Positions 18,033-31,140 of a stretch of 64,000 nt of DNA are shown here, piece by piece. Location: NCBI RefSeq assembly GCF_019048065.1, contig NZ_CP077291.1:2976001-3040000 (forward strand), written 5' to 3'. The stretch comes from Citrobacter farmeri (GTDB lineage: Bacteria; Pseudomonadota; Gammaproteobacteria; Enterobacterales; Enterobacteriaceae). Made by a program: the position numbers and the translations under genes. The notes below the pieces were generated by a model. It saw nothing but the letters and a program-made list of their open reading frames with translations. It was not told the origin of the DNA and searched no databases. Every line of letters begins with the position of its first letter. Positions within the stretch are counted from its first letter, which is position 1.

Positions 18033-19376
18033 CTAACGGTAGCGTTTTATAGGGCTATTTTGATCCTGTCCGGCGAGCCAGGCGAGCTTTTCGCCAATCT
18101 TCCCCTCAAGACCTCTGTTTGTGGGATGATAATAGCGCGTTTGTGCCATCTCCTGAGGGAAATATTCCTCGCCGGCGGCATAGGCATTCGGTTCATCATG
18201 CGCGTAGCGATACTCCTGACCGTAGCCCATCTCTTTCATCAACTTCGTTGGCGCATTGCGCAGATGGACTGGCACGTCATAGTCCGGACGTTCACGGGCA
18301 TCAGACATCGCCGCTTTGAATGCGGTATACACCGCATTGCTTTTCGGCGCGCAGGCCAGATAGACGATCGCCTGCGCGATAGCCCGCTCTCCTTCTGCAG
18401 GCCCCACTCGCGTGAAGCAGTCCCAGGCGGAGATCGCCACCTGCATCGCGCGCGGATCGGCATTGCCCACATCCTCGGAGGCGATTGCCAGGCAACGACG
18501 CGCAACGTACAGCGGATCGCCCCCCGCCGTAATGATGCGCGCATACCAGTAAAGTGCCGCATCCGGCGCGCTACCCCGAACCGATTTATGCAAAGCGGAA
18601 ATGAGATCGTAGAAGCGGTCACCTTTGTTATCGAAACGCGCGCTACGCTCACCGGCAATTTCGGTCAACAGCGCAGGCAGGAGTACCCGCTTGCCGCTGT
18701 CATCCACTTCCGCCATGTCGGCCATCATTTCCAGCGTATTCAGTGCCCGACGCGCATCGCCGTTGACCAGCTCAGCGATGGCTCTGCGGGTATCATCGGG
18801 CAGAACGATATCCTGTCCACCGTACCCCCGCGCCTTGTCTTCCATCGCCTGACGCAGTACCTGCTCGATATCTTCCGTCGTCAGCGACTTGAGCAGATAG
18901 ACGCGCGCACGCGACAACAACGCGGAATTTAGCTCAAACGATGGATTCTCGGTGGTTGCCCCGATAAAGGTGATTGTGCCGTCTTCAATGTGCGGCAGGA
19001 ACGCATCCTGCTGGCTTTTGTTGAAGCGATGAACTTCGTCTACAAACAGGATGGTACGACGTCCGGCATTTCGATTCTGCCGCGCGCGTTCGATGGCTTC
19101 ACGGATCTCTTTCACACCGGAGGTGACCGCTGAAATTCGCTCAACGTCGGCATCAGCGTAGCGGGCAATCACTTCAGCAAGCGTCGTTTTTCCGGTGCCT
19201 GGCGGGCCCCACAAAATCATGGAATGCAGGTGTCCGGCTTCAATCGCACGCGGCAACGGTTTACCCGCAGCCAACAGGTGCTGCTGACCAATATACTGCG
19301 CTAAATTTTCTGGCCGCATCCGCGCGGCCAGTGGCTGAAAGGTATTATCAGAAAAATCGAGCGACAGGTTGCTCAC
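18033..19376 (-). CDS. rarA: Replication-associated recombination protein A (MgsA/RarA)
   Basis: RarA is a clamp-loader-like AAA+ ATPase that acts at stalled replication forks and interacts with single-strand-binding protein. The product has 447 residues, as in E. coli. Walker A is GPPGTGKT at residues 57-64, and Walker B is FVDEVHRF. The sensor arginine region (LSRARVYLL) and the C-terminal tetramerisation part are present. It starts 9 bases after lolA on the same strand, so lolA and rarA are probably co-transcribed. Confidence 0.96.
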   Translation of the reverse strand: MSNLSLDFSDNTFQPLAARMRPENLAQYIGQQHLLAAGKPLPRAIEAGHLHSMILWGPPGTGKTTLAEVIARYADADVERISAVTSGVKEIREAIERARQNRNAGRRTILFVDEVHRFNKSQQDAFLPHIEDGTITFIGATTENPSFELNSALLSRARVYLLKSLTTEDIEQVLRQAMEDKARGYGGQDIVLPDDTRRAIAELVNGDARRALNTLEMMADMAEVDDSGKRVLLPALLTEIAGERSARFDNKGDRFYDLISALHKSVRGSAPDAALYWYARIITAGGDPLYVARRCLAIASEDVGNADPRAMQVAISAWDCFTRVGPAEGERAIAQAIVYLACAPKSNAVYTAFKAAMSDARERPDYDVPVHLRNAPTKLMKEMGYGQEYRYAHDEPNAYAAGEEYFPQEMAQTRYYHPTNRGLEGKIGEKLAWLAGQDQNSPIKRYR

Positions 19377-19384
19377 GCATGCCT

Positions 19385-19996
19385 CTACTTACGTTGGTCG
19401 TCTACCGTTACGCCTTGCGGTGGAGTAAAGGTGAACTTCGATGCGTCAACGGTGCCATTCTGCTGTGATTTCAGCTGATAGCTGCTGCGCTGGTCATCCT
19501 GTTCCACGGCGCTAAACTGATGAATGGTCCCGTCACGGCCCACGTTGATAGTGAACTGTTTCAGGTTGCCGTTGCTGGTTTTCGGCGTCAGGACGAAGTC
19601 GTCACCGTTCTGCTTGATGTTGTACTGCTGCCAGTCGCTGGACTGGTTACGGGCAATCAGCATAAACGGCGTATTACCGGTGGCGTCTTTCAGCCAGGTC
19701 GCGGTAGCTTGCTCAACAAACGGGTTAAAGAACCACAGCGTTTTACCATCAGAAACCAGAATGCTTTCGTCAGGCTGCGTCATGTGCCAGTTAAACAGGT
19801 TCGGACGCTTTACCCACAAATCACCCTGGCCTTCCTGAACGGCGGCCCCGCTGCCATCGGTCACTTTCTGCGTGAAGCTGGCGTGGAAGCTACTCACTTT
19901 ATCCAGACGACTTTTCAGATCGCTGGCGGCATCCGCCCAAACGCTGCTTACCACGAACCCTGAGAGTAATGCACAGGTGATTGCGATTTTTTTCAT
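19385..19996 (-). CDS. lolA: Outer-membrane lipoprotein carrier protein LolA
   Basis: LolA is the periplasmic chaperone that takes lipoproteins released by LolCDE to LolB at the outer membrane. The 203-residue precursor equals E. coli length. The first 21 residues (positively charged MKK, hydrophobic core, SVWA end) form a Sec signal peptide. The rest fits the LolA barrel fold. GAGGAATAACA precedes the ATG. It lies between ftsK and rarA on one strand. Confidence 0.96.
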   Translation of the reverse strand: MKKIAITCALLSGFVVSSVWADAASDLKSRLDKVSSFHASFTQKVTDGSGAAVQEGQGDLWVKRPNLFNWHMTQPDESILVSDGKTLWFFNPFVEQATATWLKDATGNTPFMLIARNQSSDWQQYNIKQNGDDFVLTPKTSNGNLKQFTINVGRDGTIHQFSAVEQDDQRSSYQLKSQQNGTVDASKFTFTPPQGVTVDDQRK

Positions 19997-20107
19997 TGTT
20001 ATTCCTCAAAATACGTCACTCCCGATGGGGAGATCCCTCTGCTATCCATTCCAGGCCAAAAATCAGCGTGAGGAAAGAAGACAATACTGAATTACGTAAC
20101 TTTGCAC

Positions 20108-23100
20108 TTAGTCAAACGGCGGAGGAGCCAGCACTTCGCGATTGCCGTTATGGCCCTGTTCGCTGACGATCCCTTGCGCTTCCATCTGTTCGATGATGCG
20201 CGCCGCTCGGTTGTAACCAATACGGAACTGGCGCTGTACGCCGGAGATGGACGCTTTGCGTTTCTCCGTCACAAAGTTGACCGCCTGATCGAATAACGGA
20301 TCCAGCTCTTCGCCACCATCAAAGCCACCGCCACCGCCTTCACTTTCGCTGTCGGAGGTGATGCCATCCACATACTGCGGACGCCCACGCGCCTTCCAGT
20401 CCTGAACCACCGCATGCACTTCCTGGTCGCGGACAAACGCGCCGTGAACACGCACCGGCATAGTGGAGTTCGGCCCGGAGTAGAGCATATCGCCCATCCC
20501 CAGCAGCGATTCTGCCCCCCCCTGATCGAGGATGGTACGCGAGTCAATCTTACTGGACACGGTGAACGCAATACGGGTTGGAATGTTGGCTTTGATCAGA
20601 CCGGTAATGACGTCAACCGACGGACGCTGCGTCGCCAGCACCAGGTGGATCCCTGCCGCACGGGCTTTTTGCGCCAGTCGGGCAATCAACTCTTCCACTT
20701 TCTTACCAACGGTCATCATCAGGTCGGCAAATTCGTCCACCAGTACAACGATATACGGCAGTTTTTCCAGTACCGGATGTTGTGCATCCATACTGTCACC
20801 CGGCTTCCAGTACGGATCCGGAATCGGACGCCCCATTCGCGCGGCTTCGGCAATCTTTTCGTTGTAGCCTGCCAGATTACGCACGCCCAGAGCAGACATC
20901 AGCTTGTAACGACGCTCCATCTCGTTAACGCTCCAGCGCAGCGCATTGGCGGCGTCTTTCATATCTGTCACGACTTCTGTCAGCAGATGCGGAATACCTT
21001 CGTAAACCGACAGCTCCAGCATTTTCGGGTCGATCATGATGAAGCGAACGTCTTCCGGTTGCGCCTTGTAAAGCATGCTGAGGATCATGGCATTCACCCC
21101 AACCGATTTACCTGAACCGGTCGTACCTGCAACCAGAAGGTGCGGCATTTTCGCCAGATCGGCCACGACCGGATCGCCAGCAATATCTTTACCCAGCACC
21201 ACGGTCAGTGGCGATGGGTTTTCACGGAACTTCGCGTTATCCAGCACTTCACGCAGATAAACGGTCTGCCGTTTTTTGTTCGGCAATTCCAGGCCCACGT
21301 AAGGTTTACCAGGAATCACTTCCACCACGCGCACCGCGACGGTGGAAAGCGAACGCGCCAGGTCACGGGAGAGGTTGGAAATACGGGCAGCCTTCACGCC
21401 CGGCGCCAGATTCAGCTCAAACCGCGTGATAACCGGACCCGGAGAGTAGTTCACCACATCAGCCTTGATGCGGAAGTCTGCCAGACGGGCTTCAACCAGG
21501 CGCGCCATTTGCTCCAGCGCAAAGGTATCAACCGGCTCAACTTCGCTCGGTGGCTGCGTCAGCAGATCCAACGAAGGCAACGGCGTCGTCGGTCTTTGCA
21601 GTGGACGACTGTCGCCATTGCGCATCAGCAGCGGGTGAATCAGGCTTTCCTGCGGCTGTGGAGCCACCGGCTGCTGCGGTTGCTGATACTGCGGCTGCGG
21701 AGCCACCGGTTGCTGCGGCTGCTGATACTGCGGCTGCGGAGCCACCGGTTGCTGCGGCTGCTGATACTGCGGCTGTGGGGCTACCGGCTGCTGCGGTTGT
21801 TGATACTGCGCCTGCGGAGCCATCGGTTGTTGCGGCTGCTGCGGTTGCTGATACTGCGGCGGCTGAACAGGCGCAGATTCCGGCATCACACCTGGCGTAA
21901 ACAACGGCTCATGCGGACCATCATCCACCAGCGTTTTCATCGGTGAAAACTCAAAATCATCCAGCGAGAACGGATTCCCCCCCGCAGGCTGCTCACCGGC
22001 GTAACGCTGCTGCTGTGAAGAGACAAACTGTCGCGCCAGTTCAGCTTCTGCAGCAGCATCCTCATCGTCGGCCTGCGTCGCATCGTGCTGATACTCATCG
22101 CCATAGCGACTTTGCTGCGACTGAGCAAACTGGCGAGCCAGTTCATCCTGTTGCATGGCGTCGATTTCATCATCGCTATATTGTGGCTCGTGCTGCCCGG
22201 CTTCACGCGCTCTCTCCTCAGCCATACGCTGAGACGGTAATTTAATACCATATGATGCCAGTTCACGGCGCGTCGGCACACGCACGCGATTTGGTCGAGG
22301 TAACTGCGGGCCAATCCCTTCTTTTACCTGCGGACGCGGCGATCCGCCGTTCGCAAGGCTGAAGATCGGCGCTGCCGCCGCAGTCGCGCCAGCGGATAAC
22401 GTCGCATCCTTCACGCCTGCGGCGATCGGCGCAATGCCCGCGACGGCGTCAACAGGCGGTATGGAAGGAGCCACAGATGGCGCGGGGGCCACCGGTTCCG
22501 GCGTGTTAACAGGCTCAGGAATCGGCTGATACCATGCCGCCAACTGCTCGCGTTCACGCGCGCGCTTCTCTTCCACTTCTTCAAAATAGTACAGAGGCGG
22601 ACGCGTCGGTTTTGCCTCTTCTACCGGTGGTTCAGCCTCTGCAGCTGACCCCTGCTGAACCACCGGTTCCTGCGGTTCCAGTGGCTCTGGCTGATAAGCC
22701 GGCTGATGATAATTCGGTTGCTGAGGCTCGGGTTGATAAGCCGGCTCAGGTTGCCAGGACTGTTCTGGCGCAGCCTGCGGTTGTTGCCACGGTTGCGGCG
22801 GTACGCCTGGCTGCGGATAGCCAGCTTCAGCGTTCACAGGCGCAGTGTACTGTGGTTCAGCGTGTTGCCAGGACTCATACTGTGCATGTTGCGGTTGCGC
22901 ATACTCAGTATGTGGTGAATAGCCTTCCGGCGCAGGCGCAATCACTGGCTCACCGGTTTGCGGACCCGGAACAGGCTGCCATTCAACGGCAGGTTGTACC
23001 GGAACCGTTTCCGGCATCGGCGGCATTTGCATAATGGGATCGACCGGAGCGGCCCAGGCCTGAGTCGCAGCCGTTGCTGCCGCCGCCGCTGCGATCGGTT

Positions 23101-24052
23101 CAGTCACCGAATGACCGTTTAACAGCGGATCGTATTCATCATACTCTGGCTGTGTCGCACGATGTCCGGAGAACAACACATCGCCAGGATCGGCTTCGAC
23201 GCCGCGCGCGCTGTATGCAATCTCATCATCGTCATCCATGCGCCTGCCGGAGAACAGCGCCGCATCGGTCTGGCGACCATGCGGGTTGATAAATTTTTCA
23301 GCCAGACGTTTACGGCGCGCCAGCGCACCGCGAAGAATACGCGCCCGACGAGATTCACGTCTCCCGCCCTCCGCATCATCTTCATACTCGTCATCATCTT
23401 CGTATTCGTCGTCTTCAACCCAGGTATCATCGCGACGAGTACGGTTGCTGGCAAAGGTCAGAATATTGAGCAGCCAGCCTCCGATTTTTTCGGCAATGCT
23501 GACCCACGACCAGCCGGTAAAGAGCGTCAGCCCCGCCGCCCACACGCATAAAAGCGTAATGGTGCCGCCACTGCTGTGCAGTAGTGGTTGCAGCGTGGTG
23601 CTCAACAGACTGCCAATCACCCCACCGGACGCGAAGTACCAGATGTCATCGGCATTGATTGCGGCCAGGCCACAGGACGTGAGGATAAGCGCCAGCACGC
23701 CAATGATGCGCAGTGAGACGGCGAAATAATCGATATAGTCATCGGTCGCCTGATGACGCCAGGCAAACCAGCAGCCACCCACAATGATGACTGGAATGGT
23801 GTACGCCATCACCCCAAAGATAAAGAACAGGGTATCTGCCAACCAGGCCCCCGGCGCACCACCCAAATTATGGATAGGTTCATGCCAGGCTGTTTGTGAC
23901 CAACTGGGATCAGAAGGATTAAAGCTCAGTAAGGCTGCCATCAGCCAGACGGCAAAAAGGGCAATAAGAATCAGCAACGCCTCCAGAAGTCGGCGCCCGC
24001 TGCTTAACTTTGTTAATGTGACTTCTTTGTCTTCAGTGTATTCCTGGCTCAA
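20108..24052 (-). CDS. ftsK: DNA translocase FtsK
   Basis: FtsK joins cell division to chromosome dimer resolution: it sits at the septum, pumps DNA and activates XerCD. I place the start at the TTG 24052 ([10 protein letters not shown]), which matches the E. coli start and follows CTGGAGAGCC. That gives 1314 residues (E. coli 1329). An in-frame ATG at 24109 would add 19 residues. The N-terminal membrane domain has four hydrophobic segments. A long acidic and Pro/Gln-rich linker follows, with a 13-residue tandem repeat (21655-21860 in DNA). The motor domain then has Walker [12 protein letters not shown] and Walker [13 protein letters not shown]. The C-terminal winged-helix gamma domain ends the protein. 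Confidence 0.95.
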   Translation of the reverse strand: MSQEYTEDKEVTLTKLSSGRRLLEALLILIALFAVWLMAALLSFNPSDPSWSQTAWHEPIHNLGGAPGAWLADTLFFIFGVMAYTIPVIIVGGCWFAWRHQATDDYIDYFAVSLRIIGVLALILTSCGLAAINADDIWYFASGGVIGSLLSTTLQPLLHSSGGTITLLCVWAAGLTLFTGWSWVSIAEKIGGWLLNILTFASNRTRRDDTWVEDDEYEDDDEYEDDAEGGRRESRRARILRGALARRKRLAEKFINPHGRQTDAALFSGRRMDDDDEIAYSARGVEADPGDVLFSGHRATQPEYDEYDPLLNGHSVTEPIAAAAAATAATQAWAAPVDPIMQMPPMPETVPVQPAVEWQPVPGPQTGEPVIAPAPEGYSPHTEYAQPQHAQYESWQHAEPQYTAPVNAEAGYPQPGVPPQPWQQPQAAPEQSWQPEPAYQPEPQQPNYHQPAYQPEPLEPQEPVVQQGSAAEAEPPVEEAKPTRPPLYYFEEVEEKRAREREQLAAWYQPIPEPVNTPEPVAPAPSVAPSIPPVDAVAGIAPIAAGVKDATLSAGATAAAAPIFSLANGGSPRPQVKEGIGPQLPRPNRVRVPTRRELASYGIKLPSQRMAEERAREAGQHEPQYSDDEIDAMQQDELARQFAQSQQSRYGDEYQHDATQADDEDAAAEAELARQFVSSQQQRYAGEQPAGGNPFSLDDFEFSPMKTLVDDGPHEPLFTPGVMPESAPVQPPQYQQPQQPQQPMAPQAQYQQPQQPVAPQPQYQQPQQPVAPQPQYQQPQQPVAPQPQYQQPQQPVAPQPQESLIHPLLMRNGDSRPLQRPTTPLPSLDLLTQPPSEVEPVDTFALEQMARLVEARLADFRIKADVVNYSPGPVITRFELNLAPGVKAARISNLSRDLARSLSTVAVRVVEVIPGKPYVGLELPNKKRQTVYLREVLDNAKFRENPSPLTVVLGKDIAGDPVVADLAKMPHLLVAGTTGSGKSVGVNAMILSMLYKAQPEDVRFIMIDPKMLELSVYEGIPHLLTEVVTDMKDAANALRWSVNEMERRYKLMSALGVRNLAGYNEKIAEAARMGRPIPDPYWKPGDSMDAQHPVLEKLPYIVVLVDEFADLMMTVGKKVEELIARLAQKARAAGIHLVLATQRPSVDVITGLIKANIPTRIAFTVSSKIDSRTILDQGGAESLLGMGDMLYSGPNSTMPVRVHGAFVRDQEVHAVVQDWKARGRPQYVDGITSDSESEGGGGGFDGGEELDPLFDQAVNFVTEKRKASISGVQRQFRIGYNRAARIIEQMEAQGIVSEQGHNGNREVLAPPPFD
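21655..21860. repeat. 39-bp tandem repeat inside ftsK
   Basis: A 39-bp unit (13 residues, [13 protein letters not shown]) recurs about four times with small differences. Matching points are GAGCCACCGG at 21661 and 21700. A shortened variant unit lies at the distal end. E. coli FtsK has a similar repeat in its linker. Copy number is likely to vary between strains. Confidence 0.85.
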
Positions 24053-24186
24053 AAAAGGCTCTCCAGGTTTCAGGCTTTTCCTGCCCGATGCTAAAACGGA
24101 CAACAGCACCGGGTCACCCCGGCACTGTTGCTGTATGGATTAACAGGAGTGTAATCAAAATACGCCGATTTTGCACCTGTTCCGTA

Positions 24187-24681
24187 TTAGCGCGTCTTAA
24201 TAACCAGACGATTACTCTGTTTGACTTCTTCCATTACCACATAGGTACGTGTGTCATTCACGCCAGGCAGACGCAGCAGGGTTTCCCCTAGCAGCTTACG
24301 GTACGCTGACATGTCCGGTACACGTGTTTTCAACAGGTAGTCAAAATCACCGGACACCAAATGACACTCTTGAATTTCTTCAAGTTTTTGTACAGCGGCG
24401 TTGAATTGTTCAAACACATCCGGAGCGCCACGATTCAGAGTAATCTCAACAAATACCAGAAGTGATGCATCCAGATAATGTGGGTTTAACAGAGCTGTAT
24501 AGCCCTGAATGAAACCCTGTCTTTCCAGTCGACGCACACGCTCAAGGCAGGGCGTCGGGGAAAGTCCCACTCGTTTAGAAAGCTCGACGTTAGAAATACG
24601 CCCATCCTTTTGCAACTCATTAAGAATGTTACGATCGATACGGTCGAGATCTTTGCCAGGGCGCTTCTTGCTATCTACCAT
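24187..24681 (-). CDS. lrp: Leucine-responsive regulatory protein
   Basis: Lrp is a global feast/famine regulator that controls amino-acid metabolism, fimbriae and transport, often in response to leucine. The 164-residue protein appears essentially identical to E. coli Lrp. Residues about 10-60 form the helix-turn-helix (NVELSKRVGLSPTPCLERVRRLE) and about 75-155 the ligand-binding RAM domain. The start at 24681 matches E. coli. The extension to 24729 adds 16 unsupported residues. ftsK lies downstream on the same strand and trxB is divergent across 546 bases. Confidence 0.97.
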   Translation of the reverse strand: MVDSKKRPGKDLDRIDRNILNELQKDGRISNVELSKRVGLSPTPCLERVRRLERQGFIQGYTALLNPHYLDASLLVFVEITLNRGAPDVFEQFNAAVQKLEEIQECHLVSGDFDYLLKTRVPDMSAYRKLLGETLLRLPGVNDTRTYVVMEEVKQSNRLVIKTR

Positions 24682-26196
<1,515 letters not shown>

Positions 26197-26220
26197 TTTT
26201 TACAAATCAGTAACAAAAGT

Positions 26221-26252
26221 AAATAAGGCGACTATAAGTCGCCTTTATTTTT
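26221..26252 (+). terminator. Terminator after trxB
   Basis: AAATAAGGCGACT and AGTCGCCTTTATTT pair around a short ATA loop and end in a T run, 25 bases after the trxB stop. cydDC then needs its own promoter or read-through. Confidence 0.9.
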
Positions 26253-26311
26253 GCTCCGTTGTAACATTGCCCTGCCAAAAAAACTCTGATAACTCACCTG
26301 CAAAGCGCGCA

Positions 26312-28078
26312 ATGAATAAAACTCGTCAACAAGAGCTAACCCGCTGGTTAAAACAACAAAGTATCATTTCCCCACGCTGGCTCATGATTTCCCGCCTGCT
26401 GGGGTTCGTGAGTGGTGTACTGATTGTCGCTCAGGCCTGGATCATGGCTCGCATTTTACAGCATATGATCATGGAGAATATCCCGCGCGAGGCATTGCTG
26501 TTGCCCTTTGTCGTGCTGGTGCTGATCTTTATCCTGCGTGCATGGGTGGTGTGGTTACGCGAACGCGTGGGATTCCATGCGGGACAACATATCCGGTTTG
26601 AGATCCGCCGCCAGGTCCTCAATCGCCTGCAACAGGCCGGTCCGGCGTGGATTCAGGGGCGGCCGGCAGGAAGTTGGGCCACGCTGGTGCTGGAACAAAT
26701 TGACGATATGCACGATTACTACGCACGTTATCTGCCGCAGATGGCGCTGGCAGTGTGTGTGCCCATCCTGATCGTAGCGGCAATTTTTCCGTCAAACTGG
26801 GCTGCGGCATTGATCCTGCTCGGCACCGCCCCGCTGATCCCCCTGTTTATGGCGATGGTTGGTATGGGCGCTGCCGATGCTAACCGTCGGAATTTCCTGG
26901 CGCTGGCCCGTCTGAGCGGGCATTTTCTCGATCGCTTACGCGGAATGGATACCCTGCGCATTTTTGGTCGCGGTGAAGCGGAAACGGAAAGCATCCGCGC
27001 CGCGTCGCAAGATTTCCGCCAGCGCACGATGGAAGTGCTGCGCCTCGCCTTTTTATCATCGGGCGTACTGGAGTTTTTCACCTCGCTTTCCATCGCGCTG
27101 GTCGCCGTTTACTTTGGCTTTTCCTACCTCGGCGAACTTAATTTCGGCCACTACGGTACGGGCGTTACGCTGGCGGCGGGCTTCCTGGCACTTATTCTGG
27201 CCCCTGAGTTTTTCCAGCCGCTGCGCGATTTAGGCACGTTTTATCACGCCAAAGCGCAGGCGGTAGGTGCGGCTGACAGTCTGAAAACGTTCATGGAAAC
27301 GCCGCTTGCCCACCCGGAACGCGGCGACGTTGAATTATCTACGCAAGAACCTGTATCCATTGACGCTGAAGATCTCATTATCACCTCCCCGGACGGTAAA
27401 ACGCTGGCAGGACCGCTGAACTTCTCGCTTCCTGCCGGGCAGCGCACCGTGCTGGTCGGTCGTAGCGGTTCAGGCAAGAGTTCATTGCTGAATGCGCTTT
27501 CCGGTTTCCTTTCTTATCAGGGCTCGCTGCGCATAAACGGTGTGGAACTGCGCGATTTGTCCCCTGAGTCCTGGCGTAAGCATCTCTCCTGGGTGGGGCA
27601 AAACCCACAGTTGCCCGCAGCAACGATACGGGAGAACGTTCTGCTGGCGCGCCCGAATGCCAGTGAGCAAGAACTACGCGCAGCGCTCGACAGCAGTTGG
27701 GTCAGCGAATTCCTGCCGCTGTTGCCGCAGGGAGTGGATACCCCCGTTGGCGATCAGGCCGGACGCCTGTCCGTCGGCCAGGCTCAGCGCGTGGCGGTAG
27801 CTCGTGCGCTCCTTAATCCCTGCAAGTTACTGCTGCTGGATGAACCGGCAGCCAGCCTGGATGCCCATAGTGAACAGCGAGTCATGCAGGCGCTGAAAGC
27901 AGCCTCAAAGCGCCAGACAACGCTGATGGTCACACATCAGCTTGAAGACCTTGCCGACTGGGACACGATTTGGGTGATGCAGGACGGACAGATTATCGAA
28001 CAAGGCTCCTGGGCCGAGTTGAGTAGCGCTGACGGCGCGTTTGCGATGCTGTTGGCCCATCGTCAGGAGGAGATCTAA
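26312..28078 (+). CDS. cydD: Heterodimeric ABC transporter CydDC, subunit CydD
   Basis: CydDC exports glutathione and cysteine to the periplasm (and has been linked to heme handling) and is needed to assemble cytochrome bd. The product has 588 residues, as in E. coli. An N-terminal membrane domain with six hydrophobic segments precedes the ATPase domain, with Walker A VGRSGSGKSS, signature LSVGQAQRV and Walker B LLLLDEPAASLD. The start at 26312 (MNKTRQQELT) matches E. coli. A longer frame from 26267 is unsupported. cydC begins at the next base after the stop. Confidence 0.96.
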   Translation: MNKTRQQELTRWLKQQSIISPRWLMISRLLGFVSGVLIVAQAWIMARILQHMIMENIPREALLLPFVVLVLIFILRAWVVWLRERVGFHAGQHIRFEIRRQVLNRLQQAGPAWIQGRPAGSWATLVLEQIDDMHDYYARYLPQMALAVCVPILIVAAIFPSNWAAALILLGTAPLIPLFMAMVGMGAADANRRNFLALARLSGHFLDRLRGMDTLRIFGRGEAETESIRAASQDFRQRTMEVLRLAFLSSGVLEFFTSLSIALVAVYFGFSYLGELNFGHYGTGVTLAAGFLALILAPEFFQPLRDLGTFYHAKAQAVGAADSLKTFMETPLAHPERGDVELSTQEPVSIDAEDLIITSPDGKTLAGPLNFSLPAGQRTVLVGRSGSGKSSLLNALSGFLSYQGSLRINGVELRDLSPESWRKHLSWVGQNPQLPAATIRENVLLARPNASEQELRAALDSSWVSEFLPLLPQGVDTPVGDQAGRLSVGQAQRVAVARALLNPCKLLLLDEPAASLDAHSEQRVMQALKAASKRQTTLMVTHQLEDLADWDTIWVMQDGQIIEQGSWAELSSADGAFAMLLAHRQEEI

Positions 28079-29800
28079 ATGCGTGCGCTTCTGCCTTATC
28101 TGACGCTCTATAAACGTCACAAATGGATGTTAACGCTGGGTATTGTGCTGGCAATCGTCACCCTGCTTGCCAGTATTGGCCTGCTGACGCTGTCCGGCTG
28201 GTTCCTCTCAGCGTCTGCCGTGGCGGGCTTTGCCGGTATTTACAGTTTTAACTATATGCTCCCTGCGGCGGGTGTGCGCGGCGCGGCTATCACCCGGACT
28301 GCCGGACGTTATTTCGAGCGGCTGGTCAGCCACGATGCGACCTTCCGCGTGCTGCAGCATTTGCGCATCCACACCTTCAGCAAGCTGTTGCCGCTCTCCC
28401 CTGCCGGACTGGCCCGTTATCGTCAGGGCGAACTGTTGAACCGCATTGTGGCGGACGTGGATACGCTGGATCACCTCTACCTGCGCGTCATATCGCCGCT
28501 GGTGGGTGCCTTTGTGGTGATTATGGTTGTGACAATCGGTCTGAGCGTGCTTGACGTCACCCTTGCCTGCACTCTCGGAGGTGTGATGCTGCTGACGCTG
28601 TTTATTATGCCGCCGGTATTTTATCGCGCCGGGAAAACCACCGGGCAAAACCTGACCCACCTGCGCGGACAGTATCGTCAGCAGCTAACCGCGTGGCTAC
28701 AGGGCCAGGCTGAACTGACTATTTTTGGCGCCAGCGACCGCTATCGCGCGCAAATGGAAACCACAGAATTACAGTGGCACGAAGCACAGCGCCGCCAGTC
28801 TGAACTGACGGCACTGTCGCAGGCGCTAATGTTGCTGATCGGCGCCGTTGCCATCTTGCTGATGCTGTGGATGGCGGCAGGCGGCGTGGGTGGGAACGCC
28901 CAGCCAGGCGCGCTGATTGCCCTGTTTGTCTTTTGCGCGCTGGCGGCGTTTGAAGCACTGGCTCCGGTTACCGGTGCATTTCAGCACCTGGGCCAGGTCA
29001 TCGCCTCCGCCGTGCGGATCACGGAACTGACCGAACAGAAGCCGGAAGTCACTTTCCCGACTGACGTGTCAGACGTCCCGGAACAAGTCACCCTGACGCT
29101 ACATGATGTTTCATTCAGCTATCCAGAGCAGGCGCAAAAGGCGCTGGATTCGCTCTCTCTACAGGTAAATCCCGGCGAACACATCGCCATTCTTGGACGC
29201 ACCGGGTGTGGGAAGTCGACATTACTGCAACTGCTCACGCGCGCGTGGGATCCGCAGCAGGGTGAGATCCTGCTTAACGACCGTCCGATAGCGGCATTGA
29301 ATGAAGCGACGTTGCGCAAGACCATCAGTGTCGTGCCTCAGCGCGTGCACTTGTTCAGCGCCACCCTTCGCGACAATTTGCTGCTTGCCGCGCCTGATGC
29401 CAGTGACGAGCAGCTGGCGGACACGCTGCGCCGTGTCGGACTGGAGAAACTCCTTGACGATACCGGCCTCAACAGTTGGCTGGGAGAAGGGGGTCGTCAG
29501 TTATCCGGTGGTGAACTACGTCGTCTGGCGATCGCCCGTGCACTGCTGCACGATGCGCCGCTGATGCTGCTTGATGAACCGACGGAAGGACTGGATGCGA
29601 CCACCGAAATCCAAATGCTTGAATTGCTGGCAGATGTGATGCGCGAAAAAACGTTACTGATGGTGACGCATCGCCTGCGCGGACTTGCTCGTTTTGATCA
29701 AATAATAGTGATGGACAACGGCCAAATTATTGAGCAAGGTAATCACGCAGATCTGTTAGCGCAGCAGGGTCGTTATTACCAGTTTAAGCAAGGTCTGTAA
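28079..29800 (+). CDS. cydC: Heterodimeric ABC transporter CydDC, subunit CydC
   Basis: CydC is the partner of CydD in the thiol-export ABC transporter. The 573-residue product equals E. coli length. It has six N-terminal hydrophobic segments and then the ATPase domain, with Walker A LGRTGCGKST, signature LSGGELRRL and Walker B LMLLDEPTEGLD. Its ATG directly abuts the cydD stop. The ribosome site AGGAGGAG lies inside the cydD end, which fits tight co-translation for 1:1 assembly. aat follows 44 bases later on the same strand, as in E. coli. Confidence 0.96.
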   Translation: MRALLPYLTLYKRHKWMLTLGIVLAIVTLLASIGLLTLSGWFLSASAVAGFAGIYSFNYMLPAAGVRGAAITRTAGRYFERLVSHDATFRVLQHLRIHTFSKLLPLSPAGLARYRQGELLNRIVADVDTLDHLYLRVISPLVGAFVVIMVVTIGLSVLDVTLACTLGGVMLLTLFIMPPVFYRAGKTTGQNLTHLRGQYRQQLTAWLQGQAELTIFGASDRYRAQMETTELQWHEAQRRQSELTALSQALMLLIGAVAILLMLWMAAGGVGGNAQPGALIALFVFCALAAFEALAPVTGAFQHLGQVIASAVRITELTEQKPEVTFPTDVSDVPEQVTLTLHDVSFSYPEQAQKALDSLSLQVNPGEHIAILGRTGCGKSTLLQLLTRAWDPQQGEILLNDRPIAALNEATLRKTISVVPQRVHLFSATLRDNLLLAAPDASDEQLADTLRRVGLEKLLDDTGLNSWLGEGGRQLSGGELRRLAIARALLHDAPLMLLDEPTEGLDATTEIQMLELLADVMREKTLLMVTHRLRGLARFDQIIVMDNGQIIEQGNHADLLAQQGRYYQFKQGL

Positions 29801-29844
29801 GCTATTATTGAACGATCCGACTCGCGTACTGGAGTTCTGCTGTC

Positions 29845-30549
29845 ATGCGCCTGGTTCAGCTTTCCCGACACTCTATCGCCTTCCCTTCGCCGGAGGGTGC
29901 TTTACGAGAGCCAAACGGCCTGCTGGCGCTTGGGGGCGATCTGAGCCCTGCGCGTCTGTTGATGGCCTATCAGCGGGGTATTTTCCCGTGGTTTTCGCCT
30001 GGCGATCCTATTCTCTGGTGGTCGCCAGACCCTCGGGCCATTCTGTGGCCTGACACTTTTCATATTAGCCGCAGCATGAAGCGCTTTCATAAGCGTTCCC
30101 CGTATCGTGTCACTCTGAACTATGCGTTTGGTCAGGTCATCGAAGGGTGCGCCAACGATCGCGATGAGGGGACATGGATCACTCAGGGTGTGGTGGAAGC
30201 CTATCACCGACTGCACGAACTGGGACACGCGCATTCCATTGAGGTCTGGCGCGAAAACGAGCTGGTTGGTGGGATGTATGGCGTTTCCCAGGGTGCCCTG
30301 TTTTGCGGAGAATCGATGTTCAGTCGGCAAGAGAACGCGTCAAAAACCGCGCTGCTGGTTTTTTGCGCAGAATTTGTCCGCCACGGCGGTAAATTAATGG
30401 ATTGCCAGGTGCTCAATAGTCATACCGAATCATTAGGAGCGATCGAAATTCCGCGCCGGGTGTATCTGGAACACCTCGATGCGTTGCGCCAGCAACGTTT
30501 ACCCCGTGATTTTTGGGTCCCTCGTACGTTATTTTTGCCCCAGAGGTGA
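29845..30549 (+). CDS. aat: Leucyl/phenylalanyl-tRNA-protein transferase
   Basis: Aat adds leucine or phenylalanine to N-terminal Arg or Lys of proteins and so creates N-degrons. Those are recognised by ClpS and degraded by ClpAP, whose genes are also in this window. The 234 residues match E. coli ([39 protein letters not shown]). Family-typical [20 protein letters not shown] and [19 protein letters not shown] are present. The C-terminal 25 residues differ more from E. coli than the rest. Confidence 0.96.
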   Translation: MRLVQLSRHSIAFPSPEGALREPNGLLALGGDLSPARLLMAYQRGIFPWFSPGDPILWWSPDPRAILWPDTFHISRSMKRFHKRSPYRVTLNYAFGQVIEGCANDRDEGTWITQGVVEAYHRLHELGHAHSIEVWRENELVGGMYGVSQGALFCGESMFSRQENASKTALLVFCAEFVRHGGKLMDCQVLNSHTESLGAIEIPRRVYLEHLDALRQQRLPRDFWVPRTLFLPQR

Positions 30550-31063
<514 letters not shown>

Positions 31064-31095
31064 TTGTTTTCACGCCCGAATGGCGTACAGATAAT

Positions 31096-31122
31096 AAAAG
31101 GTCGGTCTGTCCGGCCTTTTTT
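31096..31122 (+). terminator. infA terminator
   Basis: AAAAGGTCGG and CCGGCCTTTT pair (one mismatch) around TCTGT, followed by TT. It lies 32 bases after the infA stop. Confidence 0.88.
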
Positions 31123-31140
31123 GTTGCGTGAAAACCGCCG

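Noticed and set aside
21655..21860. Possible CRISPR-like repeat array
   Set aside because: The repeats are directly adjacent, in frame and encode the FtsK linker. There are no spacers.
21140..21946. 268-codon open frame antisense to ftsK
   Set aside because: The low-complexity Leu/Arg-rich translation comes from the Pro/Gln repeat of ftsK on the other strand.
24053..24109. Upstream ATG start for ftsK
   Set aside because: It adds 19 residues absent from E. coli FtsK. A ribosome-site-like CTGGAGAG precedes the TTG at 24052. The ATG is not fully excluded.
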